Shown in pieces: positions 8,801 through 15,179 of a stretch of DNA of 19,513 bases. Made by a program: the position numbers and the translations under genes. The number at the start of each line of letters is the position of its first letter. Position 1 is the first letter of the stretch. Source of the stretch: Streptomyces sp. Edi2 (lineage in GTDB: Bacteria > Actinomycetota > Actinomycetes > Streptomycetales > Streptomycetaceae); the NCBI RefSeq assembly GCF_040253635.1, contig NZ_JBEJGX010000005.1, forward strand, positions 1 through 19,513, given 5' to 3'. Under the pieces are notes generated by a model that worked only from the letters and a program-made list of their open reading frames with translations, did not search any database and was not told where the DNA came from.

Positions 8801-8925
8801 AAGAAGAACGCGGTCGCGCGCGGGTCCGCCCACCGGGCCACCTCCCGTACGTGACCGGGGCCCGGGCGCTCCAGCGCGGTCAGTTCAAGGACCCGCGCGG
8901 CGCGGCCGGGCAGCGGCACCAGCAA
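5857..8925 (-). CDS. Very large Ala-rich helical protein, ~1020 aa, N-terminus uncertain
   Basis: A continuous minus-strand frame ends EVDAARTASG and TGA. The product is rich in Ala, Leu, Pro and Arg, with repeated amphipathic helices (e.g. VREVARWADPRATAFFFRSR; AAWRACAHPTDRDALLLTAA) like an alpha-solenoid scaffold. No Walker, protease or nuclease motif is visible. Two linkers stand out: a His/Asp linker near residues 370-385 (CLHDDPHDDLHEAPAGAHEA) and a PEPEPGPGPAP linker near 605-615. The first start (TTG at 8925, or GTG at 8919 with GGAG six bases upstream) falls inside sequence that already looks like domain (RAARLYAEVLDAARELLVPL). The real gene therefore probably begins further right and is frameshifted. 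The opposite strand is also open for 1005 codons but encodes G/Q/R-rich nonsense and is a shadow. Confidence 0.7.
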   Translation of the reverse strand: MLVPLPGRAARVLELTALERPGPGHVREVARWADPRATAFFFRSRPAAAWLPLLQEHAPHLLRPDPAAGGRWPAAGFLEHLAVAAPATAGAWLAEHALTVAAGGPAALVALVDLAAGDAALMGPALVRTVLDEHAAAGTGAGTGVGEGAVLVRSRVLRLAAEWACAVPLAGRDRDWILVAERLLLAAVDAEHEAAGRLRAAEAGARAAAARPAAGRRPLFDGDPAHWSAAVRADIARMPQDLAGRLLQALVAAAHPGGPAAAPHRSVRMIRAVAASLLVRDVELTAPAVRRSVFHEDLDRICPGAPGVFGGPMLARAVLDLANADAAAGVGLDERTAQWHKAAAADGWLADRIWAAHLAAGVPTRCLHDDPHDDLHEAPAGAHEAPAAAPRPEPEVVRWHELAYGLMPRLLAGPPHPEPARLAAAVWRSCTSRATAALDAAAAPLLGPPPAAGDVAAVWGEDVAPAAWLRVWDWSPVLPARLRTAFAPLLEGMRRLTPAGPPDPRTAARPLPAPAPTDPDGTGLLELAAGQGPPAAARALATARDAGAEDHAYIVSRLVAADPAAWTADVPAVLDALEAPVLRAFYLVAVQEAADQIGALPGRNLVHLHTPEPEPGPGPAPAQSLEHFAQAALFGLLAAAWTRPAGPTGLGALLPAALDRLRALAEPLAHPAAPIAATPPADRPAPASRPGSRPSAARPPAPQSAVRALECLLNCALTAAIRPGAPLPGDVWDFLGDILTAGATAPAVAALFGARLMPLRICAPDFTARHHAALTTLNGGPTPAAAWLDTGRADPQLLASLDRTAVLHSLRPGAGGPAEHLAHALTEDPHLLGDPADVLARIAAGPGGPDAASWLLQVMAWRLQPHRADLYSRTFRFTRPPARPATAGELTAVTTVWRAALTADLPPGALAGAGYFADLALDDLTWLPLARAAAEHTTPHDPATAAWRACAHPTDRDALLLTAALVAQPAGLWEARDVLRPARALLQAAQAVPDHPHTDAVTRLREALIDAGEVDAARTASG

Positions 8926-8989
8926 CTCCCGCGCCGCGTCGAGGACCTCGGCGTACAGGCGGGCCGCACGGCCCGGGGCGGCGGCCCGG

Positions 8990-9164
8990 CCGTGCGGCGG
9001 CCGCGTCCCGGTCCGGCCGGGCGCACCGGCGCCGGCGAGCAGGTCAGGACGTCGTCGGGCATCAAGCCGGCCCGGCCAGCACAGCCGACGGCCGGGACGG
9101 CGCCAGCGGGGCAGGTGAGGTCAGCGCCGGTGCGCCACACCACGCTCAGCACGTCGAACAGCAC
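8990..9164 (-). pseudogene. Probable N-terminal part of the large gene, in another frame
   Basis: GTG at 9164 opens VLFDVLSVVWRTGADLTCPA, then AVGCAGRAGLMPDDVLTCS, before turning into Arg/Pro-rich sequence. The downstream frame already carries GRAARLYAEVLDAARELL before its own first start. Moving between the two frames needs a one-base deletion between about 9060 and 8990. An AT-rich island at 9183-9202 just upstream could hold the promoter (minus-strand TAGAAC as a possible -10). Either the large gene is inactivated at its N-terminus or one base is missing from the assembly. The stretch 9205-9374 holds no gene I can support. Confidence 0.4.
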
Positions 9165-9374
9165 CCGGACGGCGCCTCGTTCTATGCAAAGTAGAAATAC
9201 CCAGCGGCGGCGGACCCCCTTGGCCGGCCGCGTCGCGCTCGCGCGGGCCGGAGGTGGTCGGGTCCGGGTCGAGTCGGAGGAACAGACGGTGGATTACGGC
9301 GGGGGCGGGCGGTGTGCGGTGCCCACGGCGTACGCCCGGCGGTGAGCGGCGGGTCGAGAGGGAGAAGTCGCCTG

Positions 9375-9421
9375 CCCTTCCGGCCGCCGGGAGCGTGCGG
9401 CGCTCCCGGCGGCCGGAAGGG
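9375..9421 (-). terminator. 21-bp perfect hairpin behind the zinc-ribbon gene
   Basis: Arms 9375-9395 and 9401-9421 are perfectly complementary over 21 bp with a five-base loop (TGCGG). It starts ten bases after the stop of the leftward gene ending at 9431. There is no U tract, which is usual for actinobacterial terminators. Confidence 0.8.
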
Positions 9422-9430
9422 GCGCGGGGG

Positions 9431-10132
9431 TCAGACCGTGGGGGTGTGCGCGGCGAGGGGCTCCGGGAGGTCCTTGGTGTACAGGCCCTCCAGGCCGGAG
9501 GGCGCGATCAGGCCCCAGGTGAAGGTGTCGGTGTCGGCGTAGAACCAGCCGCGCAGGCGGCTGGGGGCGTCGTGGGTGCGGATGACGCCTACCCCGTAGA
9601 CCTCAAGAGTCCCGTCGGCGAGGCCGTCCTGCTGCTCCTTGGTGAGGTGGCCGACGGCGTAGAACTTATCGAATTCCTCGTCGGCGACGACTGCGAGGAC
9701 GGGGCTGAAGTCGTCTTCGCCGCCGTCGTACACGCTGTTCATGCGCTCGCGGGCGAGAGCGGCCAGTGCTTCCGTGCGGGTGGGGCAGGTGGTCTCGTAG
9801 AGGACGCCGTCCTTGTGGCGGGGTTCCTCGTCCCTGTCGTACGTCCAGACCTCGACCTGGTGGTGGGCGTGGAGGCCGATGCCGTTGTGGCGCATGCGCA
9901 GGAAGCCGAAGGGCTTGCCGTCGACGACGACGGGGTGGCGCTCGGTGCAGAACTCGCAGGTGATGCCGACGTGGCGCAGGAAGCGCTGGAGGCGGGGGAA
10001 GCGCGCGAAGCGGGTGCCGCAGTTGCAGCAGGTGAACACCTTCCAGCTGGTGGGGTCGGCCGCCGAGTCGTGGTTGCAGCGGGGGCACGCGTAGGTCGCG
10101 CCGGTCTGCCAGTTGATCACGGTGTTGCCCAT
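9431..10132 (-). CDS. Zinc-ribbon protein of unknown function, 233 aa
   Basis: ATG at 10132 is preceded by GAGGAAG with a short spacing. Residues 16-38 contain CPRCNHD and FTCCNCGTRF, and CEFC follows at about 59-62, giving CxxC pairs that should bind one or two zinc ions. The centre has conserved-looking aromatic and histidine residues (MRHNGIGLHAHHQVEVWTYD). The C-terminal half is acidic alpha/beta (DFSPVLAVVADEEFDKFYAV; GWFYADTDTFTWGL). It is soluble, with no signal peptide. It is transcribed divergently from 10256-10780 from an inverted-repeat operator/promoter, has a 5' leader hairpin at 10150-10163 and a strong terminator. Nucleic-acid binding is plausible from the ribbon but the family is not recognised. 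Confidence 0.75.
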   Translation of the reverse strand: MGNTVINWQTGATYACPRCNHDSAADPTSWKVFTCCNCGTRFARFPRLQRFLRHVGITCEFCTERHPVVVDGKPFGFLRMRHNGIGLHAHHQVEVWTYDRDEEPRHKDGVLYETTCPTRTEALAALARERMNSVYDGGEDDFSPVLAVVADEEFDKFYAVGHLTKEQQDGLADGTLEVYGVGVIRTHDAPSRLRGWFYADTDTFTWGLIAPSGLEGLYTKDLPEPLAAHTPTV

Positions 10133-10149
10133 GGTCTTCCTCCTCTACT

Positions 10150-10163
10150 CGGGGGTTCCCCCG
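10150..10163 (-). promoter_or_regulatory. 5' leader hairpin
   Basis: A G5/C5 inverted repeat (CGGGGGTTCCCCCG) lies between the predicted start near 10174 and the ribosome site of the zinc-ribbon gene. It could limit translation or stabilise the leader. Confidence 0.4.
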
Positions 10164-10168
10164 CCGTA

Positions 10169-10223
10169 TTGTCTATTGAGACTGTACATGAATCACGGAC
10201 CGATGTACAGTCTTAATAGACAA
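10169..10223. promoter_or_regulatory. Divergent promoter pair inside an inverted-repeat operator
   Basis: The arms at 10169-10189 and 10203-10223 are inverted copies of one 21-base element containing TGTCTATTRAGACTGTACAT, with 20 of 21 positions matching and 13 bases between them. Each arm supplies a TACAGT -10 for one direction and a TGTACA -35 for the other: rightward TGTACA 10183-10188 and TACAGT 10206-10211, leftward mirrored, both with 17-base spacers. A protein bound to this repeat would shut both directions at once. The same element recurs at 10825-10878. Confidence 0.75.
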
Positions 10224-10255
10224 CGCGATTCGCCCGCCTCTCCCGGGAGTACGAC

Positions 10256-10780
10256 ATGAACCCCAGCACCCGCCCGGCCGTCTGGCGCTTCGCCGACCGC
10301 GACACCGTCCGCACCGCCGACGGCACGACCTGGCACCGGGGACTGCGCCGGCCCCGCTCCTGGGCCGCCCTCGGCAGTGACCTGCCCGAGCGCGACGACG
10401 AGGCGGTGCGCGCGCTGCTCGGCATCGACCCGCACGCCGTCTTCGCCCCCGCCGGGCCTGACGCCTACACGGCGCTGCCCGGCCACGTGCTGGATACGCC
10501 GCAGGCCCTGGCGCTGCTCGACGTCCGCCCCGCCACCGGCGCGACGCTCTACCGGCACTCGCTCGACCGCACCGGGGCCTTCCTCGGGAGCAACCCGGGC
10601 AGGCGCAGCACCCCGGTGCCGGGCCTGCGTCCCGCCGACGTCCGCACGTCCCTGCGGGGTACGGCGGCGCGGCACAGCCGCGCCCGGATCACCTTCGACC
10701 GCGCCCACGGCCGCCTCCACGCCCGGTACGCGATCGGCAGCACCCTGCACACCCATACCTACGCCCTGACCGCCCCCTGA
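10256..10780 (+). CDS. Hypothetical protein, 174 aa
   Basis: ATG at 10256 has GGGAG six bases upstream. The protein begins MNPSTRPAVWRFADRDTVRT and is a soluble, Arg-rich alpha/beta protein with no Cys, no membrane segment and no obvious catalytic motif. The C-terminal part (ARITFDRAHGRLHARYAIGS, then THTYALTAP) has alternating strands. It is the first rightward gene of the operator-controlled unit and is divergent from the zinc-ribbon gene. Reading frame, composition and ribosome site are all good. I do not recognise the family. Confidence 0.7.
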   Translation: MNPSTRPAVWRFADRDTVRTADGTTWHRGLRRPRSWAALGSDLPERDDEAVRALLGIDPHAVFAPAGPDAYTALPGHVLDTPQALALLDVRPATGATLYRHSLDRTGAFLGSNPGRRSTPVPGLRPADVRTSLRGTAARHSRARITFDRAHGRLHARYAIGSTLHTHTYALTAP

Positions 10781-10781
10781 C

Positions 10782-10795
10782 CCCTGGGCCCAGGG
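10782..10795. terminator. Short perfect palindrome after the stop
   Basis: CCCTGGGCCCAGGG lies two bases after the TGA of 10256-10780. It has no loop beyond the centre and no U tract, so termination is only possible, not shown. Confidence 0.3.
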
Positions 10796-10824
10796 CGGGC
10801 GGACTCGGGCCGCTCTCGCCCCTC

Positions 10825-10878
10825 TGTCTATTAAGACTTGCACTCGCGCCGCACTGGATGTACAGTCTTAATAGACAA
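10825..10878 (+). promoter_or_regulatory. Second operator/promoter of the shared regulon
   Basis: The right arm 10858-10878 is identical to 10203-10223. The left arm at 10825-10838 keeps TGTCTATTAAGACT and then diverges. The rightward promoter is TTGCAC (10838-10843), 17 bases, TACAGT (10861-10866). Loss of the left-facing -10 fits the absence of a divergent gene here. It drives 10919 and the genes after it. Confidence 0.7.
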
Positions 10879-10918
10879 CAGGGCGGGCCGGAAGGCACGC
10901 GGACGTAAGGAGCGGCGC

Positions 10919-11116
10919 ATGACGAACGACCTTGAGATCCTCGACGGCATCCTCAACGCACCCCTCCCCCCGTGCGACCTCGGGTACTACGGCTGCGAGG
11001 GCACGGCCGTCGAGCGCATCCCGCACCCGACCGGAGAGGCGCTGGGCGAGAAGGACTGGCCCGACGTCTGGGTCTGCGGGGGGAACTGCGAGCGGAACGC
11101 GGAACGCGACTCGTAG
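10919..11116 (+). CDS. Small Cys-containing protein, 65 aa
   Basis: ATG at 10919 follows AAGGAG with seven bases spacing. The product MTNDLEILDGILNAPLPPCD continues LGYYGCEGTAVERIPHPTGE and ends with WVCGGNCERNAERDS. Cys at 19, 26, 53 and 57 are spaced as in a small treble-clef or zinc-knuckle protein. This is suggested only by spacing. It is the first gene behind the second operator. A longer open frame starts inside the promoter and is rejected. Confidence 0.65.
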   Translation: MTNDLEILDGILNAPLPPCDLGYYGCEGTAVERIPHPTGEALGEKDWPDVWVCGGNCERNAERDS

Positions 11117-11185
11117 CCCCCGGCCCGGCGACACCGCCGGGCCCCCAGCACCCGCACCCGCACCCCGTCCTCAAGGAGAACCCTC

Positions 11186-11434
11186 ATGCACCTGAGCTTC
11201 GCGGCCATGGCCCTGTACCTGTCGATGCACGACACCGGCGCCCTCGTCACGCCGTACGAGGTGCAGCAGATCCGCGCCGAGGCCGTGGCCCGCTGGGGGT
11301 ACGACGGACTGCGCGCGGAGTGCGTCAAGCGGGCGCTGTTCTGCGCCGCCGCCGAGCCGGACGCCCACAGCGACCGGGGCGAATGGGCCCAGTCAGCCGC
11401 CGCGTTCGTCGAGGAGCCCTACGAGACGCCCTGA
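11186..11434 (+). CDS. Small hypothetical protein, 82 aa
   Basis: ATG at 11186 follows AAGGAG by eight bases. Sequence MHLSFAAMALYLSMHDTGAL, then VTPYEVQQIRAEAVARWGYD, is helical and ends acidic (EWAQSAAAFVEEPYETP). The hydrophobic start is too short and interrupted for a confident membrane segment. It sits 69 bases after the preceding stop and is probably co-transcribed. Family not recognised. Confidence 0.65.
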   Translation: MHLSFAAMALYLSMHDTGALVTPYEVQQIRAEAVARWGYDGLRAECVKRALFCAAAEPDAHSDRGEWAQSAAAFVEEPYETP

Positions 11435-11484
11435 ACGCCCGTACGAGGACCCGCCCGCCATCACCCAGGAAGAAGGACCCGACC

Positions 11485-11799
11485 ATGGCCACCGCCTCCT
11501 ACTCCAGCGTCCGGTACCACCTCGGCAAGGTCTTCGACCTGAGCCGGACGGCCACCGGCCGCCGCTCGGGCCAGCGCTGGTCCGAAGGCGCCCAGGTCCG
11601 CACCTCGCACACGCACGGCGTGATCGTCGACTACCTGGAGAGCCACGCCGCATGGGGCTCGGACGGCTCGCTCCGGAAGAAGAAGCTCGACGCCGTCCGC
11701 GAGCACCTGGAGCAGCGCTTCACCGTGCGGGACCACCCCGCCCAGGACGGACGCCTCATCGTCTCCGGCCCCGCGCCCGCAGGCGGCACACCGAAGTGA
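11485..11799 (+). CDS. Small basic hypothetical protein, 104 aa
   Basis: ATG at 11485 has AAGGA about eight to ten bases upstream. The protein begins MATASYSSVRYHLGKVFDLS and has a His/Arg-rich middle (SHTHGVIVDYLESHAAWGSD). A strongly basic helix follows (LRKKKLDAVREHLEQRFTVR), with a Pro/Gly tail. The charge pattern would suit nucleic-acid binding but no domain is recognisable. It lies 50 bases after 11434, in the same rightward unit. Confidence 0.65.
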   Translation: MATASYSSVRYHLGKVFDLSRTATGRRSGQRWSEGAQVRTSHTHGVIVDYLESHAAWGSDGSLRKKKLDAVREHLEQRFTVRDHPAQDGRLIVSGPAPAGGTPK

Positions 11800-11868
11800 C
11801 GCCTCCCGCCGGGGCCCCGGGCACCCGGCTCCGCGCCGGACCGCCGTCATACCCTCGGCCGTGATTGC

Positions 11869-11882
11869 TATAAGAGACAGGA
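11869..11882 (+). promoter_or_regulatory. Promoter giving a leaderless transcript
   Basis: TATAAG at 11869-11874 is a good -10, with a weak GTCATA 17 bases upstream. The expected start falls at about 11881-11882, on the ATG itself, so the mRNA would be leaderless, which is common in Streptomyces. This gives the next gene its own promoter independent of the operators. Confidence 0.5.
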
Positions 11883-12481
11883 TGGCATTGAGCATGAGCA
11901 CACCCGACCAGCCGGACATCGACCTGGCCCGCCGCCAGGAGCCCCTGAGCCTGACCGACATCGGCCGGGCGTTCGGGCTCTCCTCACGCAGCACCGTGTA
12001 CCGGTGGCACAAGCCGCCGCGCCAGAGCGCGATGAACGGCAAGCCGCCCGCCACCAAGCCCGCGCTGCACGCCGTGGCCGAGGCCCTCGGCACCCCCCTG
12101 GACCCGGCCCTGGCGGCCAGTACCCGGCCGCGCTTCCCGGTCGACGTCGTCCTCGCCCTGGGCAAGGCACTGGGCTACCTCGACGCCGACGGGCGCATCG
12201 TCGAAGAGCTCCGCGCCAAGGGACGCGGGCGCTGGCTCCCCGCCGCCCCCACCACCGACCCCGCCACCAGGAACCGGCGCGTCTACACCAACCACCTCGC
12301 CACCGCCCTCGGCGTCACCAACGAGAACATCGAACGGGGCCTGACCCGGGGCACGCTCACCGCACCGGACGGCACCGACGAACTCGACCGCAACTTCTGG
12401 TGGACCCCGACCGCCAACACCATCCTCATCGACCACGCCCAGCGACGGAACCAGAAGCCGGACACCACGAAGTTCTTCTGA
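11882..12481 (+). CDS. HTH DNA-binding protein, 199 aa
   Basis: The start is taken at ATG 11882 because of the promoter position. ATG 11894 (MSTPDQ) and GTG 11861 are alternatives. Residues about 22-43 (LSLTDIGRAFGLSSRSTVYR) form a clear helix-turn-helix. A second similar pattern is at about 135-159 (YTNHLATALGVTNENIERGL), followed by a beta-like segment (DRNFWWTPTANTILI). No enzymatic motif is present. Similar two-HTH proteins occur on actinobacterial plasmids and phages. As the only recognisable DNA-binding protein in the unit it is a candidate to act on the operators at 10169-10223 and 10825-10878, but that is inference. Confidence 0.7.
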   Translation: MALSMSTPDQPDIDLARRQEPLSLTDIGRAFGLSSRSTVYRWHKPPRQSAMNGKPPATKPALHAVAEALGTPLDPALAASTRPRFPVDVVLALGKALGYLDADGRIVEELRAKGRGRWLPAAPTTDPATRNRRVYTNHLATALGVTNENIERGLTRGTLTAPDGTDELDRNFWWTPTANTILIDHAQRRNQKPDTTKFF

Positions 12482-12517
12482 CCCCCCCGCGAACCCCACA
12501 CCGGACGAGGAGCCATC

Positions 12518-12736
12518 ACGGACAACGACAACCGCTACCAGGCCAAGGTCACCGGCCTGGACGCAGGCACATGGACGTCCCGGCCCTTCAACAACCCCTA
12601 CCTGGCCGCCGGGCACCTGGGCGCGGAACTCACCGCGGCCGGCTACGACGCAGAGAAGGGCTGGGCGATCCGCCTCGCCGAGATCCAGCACCACAACCGC
12701 CGCTACGAGGTACTGGAGACGCACAGCACCCCCTGA
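12518..12736 (+). CDS. Small protein lacking a canonical start codon, ~72 aa
   Basis: A coding-quality frame reads DNDNRYQAKVTGLDAGTWTS and RPFNNPYLAAGHLGAELTAA, ending RRYEVLETHSTP and TGA. AGGAG at 12508-12512 is correctly placed for a start at 12518, but that codon is ACG. The codon before it is ATC, and there is no in-frame ATG, GTG or TTG. One transition (ATG to ACG) would explain it. The gene is either started at ACG or ATC at low efficiency or has recently lost its start. It follows the HTH gene by 36 bases. Family not recognised. Confidence 0.5.
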   Translation, partial: TDNDNRYQAKVTGLDAGTWTSRPFNNPYLAAGHLGAELTAAGYDAEKGWAIRLAEIQHHNRRYEVLETHSTP

Positions 12737-12981
12737 CCGGCGCACCGGGCCCGAGCGCCCGACTCCTCGGCGAGGCGAGCGGCGAAGACCGCGTTGCCGA
12801 CGTACGGGGCGACGGCGACCAGGGGCCGCAGCCCGGCCGGATCGAGTGCTTCGGCCTCCCACTGCACAGGATTGTCCGCATCGAGCCGGGACCTGCGGGC
12901 GACCACCCAGCCCGCCTTCCCCCAGGCCCACAGGCGCAACGGCGAAGGAGGATTCGGGCTCGCAACACCTTCCGGGCGCAC
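12703..12981 (-). CDS. Possible gene fragment, unknown function
   Basis: A leftward frame from GTG 12981 includes the protein-like stretch LWAWGKAGWVVARRSRLDAD, then NPVQWEAEALDPAGLRPLVA and VAPYVGNAVFAARLAEES. It overlaps the 3' end of the previous gene on the other strand and has no good ribosome site. It is at best a 3' piece of a decayed gene. The rest of 12737-13265 shows no other supportable feature. Confidence 0.25.
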   Translation of the reverse strand: MRPEGVASPNPPSPLRLWAWGKAGWVVARRSRLDADNPVQWEAEALDPAGLRPLVAVAPYVGNAVFAARLAEESGARARCAGQGVLCVSSTS

Positions 12982-13265
12982 CGCGGGCTGCGGGCGCAGC
13001 AGCCCGGCTGGGCGCCGGCCGTCCGTCCAGGGTGTCTCGGGTGCCGGCCTCCGGCCGTACGGCGCCTGTCACGCCCGCCGACGTCGAAAAGCACAGGTCA
13101 CCAGGGGGACACCACGGGGTGACACCGAGCAGGCCCGACGAGGTTCTGTGGGCCCGTTCTGGATGCGGCTGGACGGAAATGGACACTTCTGGACGCCGGC
13201 GGGGGCCGGGTGCCGCGGGGCCGGCGCCGCGGGCGGGTCACGACGGGCGGGACGGCCCGGGGCGA

Positions 13266-14160
13266 TCAGGTGGTCAGGCGTAGGGGTGGGGCGGTGCGGC
13301 GGGCGAAGGCCCTCACGCCGGGCAGGTCCGGCCGGCGGGCGGCGACGTCGGCGGTCAGCGCGCGTACCGAGGGACGGCGTGCCTCCTGCGGCGCGGCCCG
13401 TTCCACCCGCTGCAGCTGGTCGAACGCGGCCGGCACGTCACCGGCGGCCAGGAGCGCGCGGGCCGTGTCGGTGGCCGCGCGGGCCCGGCGCTCCGGCGTG
13501 GGCAGTACGGCGGGATCCAGGCGCACCGCGTACGCGAGGGCCTTGTCGACGTCGCCGAGCTCCCGGTGGATCCCGACCCGGTACAAGACGCACTGCGCCG
13601 GCGACAGCTCGCCCGCGGGCACCCGGGCCCCGGCCACGGCGTGGGTGAGGCGCGCCGTGCTCTGCTCGGCCCGGTCGGCGAACTCCCCCGCCATGGACGG
13701 CATACGGGCCTGCGCGGCGGTGTAGGCGGCGGACAGGGCCACCATCCCCGACACGTCCAGCACGGCCAGGCCCGGCCGGCGGACGGCGTCCAGCTGGTCG
13801 TGGGCCTGCGCCAGGAGCTGCAGGGCCTGGCCGGCGCGGCCCGTACGGCGCAGCGGCGTGGCGGCTGCCCGTGCCGCGGCCGCGAGGAACACCGGGTCGC
13901 CCGACCGGGCGGCCGCCGCTGCGGCCCGAGCCGCGAACGCGCCCGCCTCCTCCAGGGCGGCGTTCTTGACCGCCAGCTGGGAAGCGAGCACCCACACCCG
14001 CGCGGCGTGGCCAGCGCCACCCGGTCCCGTTTCCTCGGCCTCGTCCGCGCGGGCCCGCCGTCCCGCTCCACGGCCGGCGCCCGCGTGCCGCCCGCGGCTC
14101 CTGGCCGCGGACGGCGTAGTACCGGGCGAGGCCGGCGCCGGGACCGGCCGTGGCGGGCGA
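13266..14160 (-). pseudogene. TPR-type regulator, frameshifted
   Basis: The last ~260 residues are one good frame. It includes ASQLAVKNAALEEAGAFAAR, GDPVFLAAAARAAATPLRRT, and further helical pairs DLDAVRR and HRELGDVDKALAYAVRLDP. It ends DLPGVRAFARRTAPPLRLTT. This looks like the helical TPR-like C-terminal half common in Streptomyces XRE-family regulators. Upstream, GLARYYAVRGQEP lies in a second frame and PAVERDGGPAR in the third, so two one-base deletions separate it from the intact part. No N-terminal HTH can be read. A further piece of the same family is at 15180-15330. Confidence 0.55.
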
Positions 14161-14323
14161 CGGCGCAGCGCGGGCTGGAGGCGCCGGCTCCCGGAGCGCG
14201 GGCGAGCAGTGGCTGTTACGGGCGGGCGACGGCAGAGTGGAGGCCGCGGGAACGCGGCCCGGGGCGGACGCGGGATGGGCCGGGGCGACCGGCCGAAGAC
14301 GACGCGGTGCTGCGCGGGCGGGT

Positions 14324-14640
14324 TCAGGGGCGCCCGCCGAGAGTGGGCAGGCCGAGGTGGCCCGCACGCTTCGGCCGCGGCGGGCGGCACGGCCGTCCTT
14401 GAGGAGTTGGCGGGCCCGCGCGCGCCACGCCTGCGCCTCCTCGGGGCGGCCGGCCTCACGGTGCAGCGCGGCGACGCGCAGCATGGCGGCGCGGGTCCGG
14501 GCGGCCAGGACGTCGGCCACGGGCGCCAGGGGGCCCTGCACCTGGATCGCGCCCAGGGCGCCCCGCAGGCACAGCACGAGCCGGCCGTCCGGCTCGTGCT
14601 CGGCGAGGTCGCGCACGTAGACCCGGGCCCGGCTCAGGCT
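14324..14640 (-). pseudogene. Truncated paralogue of the 17289-17798 gene
   Basis: SRARVYVRDLAEHEPDGRLV, then LCLRGALGAIQVQGPLAPVA and EEAQAWRARARQLLKDGRAA, match the C-terminal two thirds of the protein at 17289-17798 nearly residue for residue. The first ~65 residues are absent: similarity stops at about 14640, next to the end of the 14699 gene. About four bases are missing near 14352 relative to the paralogue. This shifts the frame past the old stop (TGA 14326-14324) and fuses it to the following remnant. Confidence 0.65.
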
Positions 14641-14698
14641 CAGGCTCCCCGGTACGGCGGGCGCCGGCCCGGGGCGAGCGTGCCGGGGCCGGGGCTCG

Positions 14699-15085
14699 TC
14701 AGTACGTGCTGGACGGCGCCTGCGATGAGGAGCAGGCGCGTTCCAGTTCGGCGACCAGGTTCGCTCCGGTATCGCGGACAGCGGTGAGGGCGTGCCAGAC
14801 GGCGTCGGCCACCGTGCGCTTGGGCAGCGAGGGCAGGTAGAAGGCGACTTCCTCGACCAGCGAACAGAGGCGCGGCCCGCAGTCGGGCAGATCGAGTGTG
14901 ATCAGGGCCTCGTGCGCGTTCAACGGCCAGATGGCCAGCGGCTGCGCCCAGACGACGCCCGCGTTGTGGGCCATGCTGAGGAGACCATCAATGTCGTGCC
15001 AGTCGAACTCCGGCCCCTCGTCGTGCGGGTCGGCATCGGGGTCCCATTCGGCGAGCGTGTCCAGCAGCCATCCAACGTGAGGCAT
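14699..15085 (-). CDS. Acidic hypothetical protein, 128 aa
   Basis: ATG at 15085 is preceded by GGAGG with four bases spacing, which decides against the longer Arg/Pro-rich extension. The product begins MPHVGWLLDTLAEWDPDADP and has an acidic segment (HDEGPEFDWHDIDGLLSMAH). A beta-like core follows (AQPLAIWPLNAHEALITLDL) and then a helical C-terminal half (VADAVWHALTAVRDTGANLV). It is soluble, without metal motif. It is the last intact gene of the leftward run, and its upstream neighbour is a remnant, so its promoter is unclear. Family not recognised. Confidence 0.65.
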   Translation of the reverse strand: MPHVGWLLDTLAEWDPDADPHDEGPEFDWHDIDGLLSMAHNAGVVWAQPLAIWPLNAHEALITLDLPDCGPRLCSLVEEVAFYLPSLPKRTVADAVWHALTAVRDTGANLVAELERACSSSQAPSSTY

Positions 15086-15148
15086 GGTCCTCCAAGGGGT
15101 GAGGGAAACGTGCGGGAGGCAGGATGTCGGCGGGCGAAGGCGGCGACG

Positions 15149-15178
15149 CCGGCGGGCGGCGACGCCGGCGGGCGGCGA
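15149..15178. repeat. Two tandem 15-base units
   Basis: GACGCCGGCGGGCGGC is repeated head to tail with a partial third unit. It lies inside the TPR-family remnant and may be slippage-generated. Confidence 0.5.
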
Positions 15179-15179
15179 C

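Noticed and set aside
6328..9345. A 1005-codon plus-strand open frame
   Set aside because: It is antisense to the large minus-strand gene, and its product is Gly/Gln/Arg-rich without structure. It is a GC-driven shadow.
11867..11880. Match to the end of the Tn5 mosaic end used in library adapters (TATAAGAGACAG)
   Set aside because: Only 15 of the 19 mosaic-end bases match and flanking sequence is continuous. The AT-rich motif is better explained as a promoter -10.
13000..13186. Leftward frame VSISVQPHPERAHRTSSGLL as a gene
   Set aside because: No ribosome site; it runs antisense through the HTH gene and turns into low-complexity sequence.
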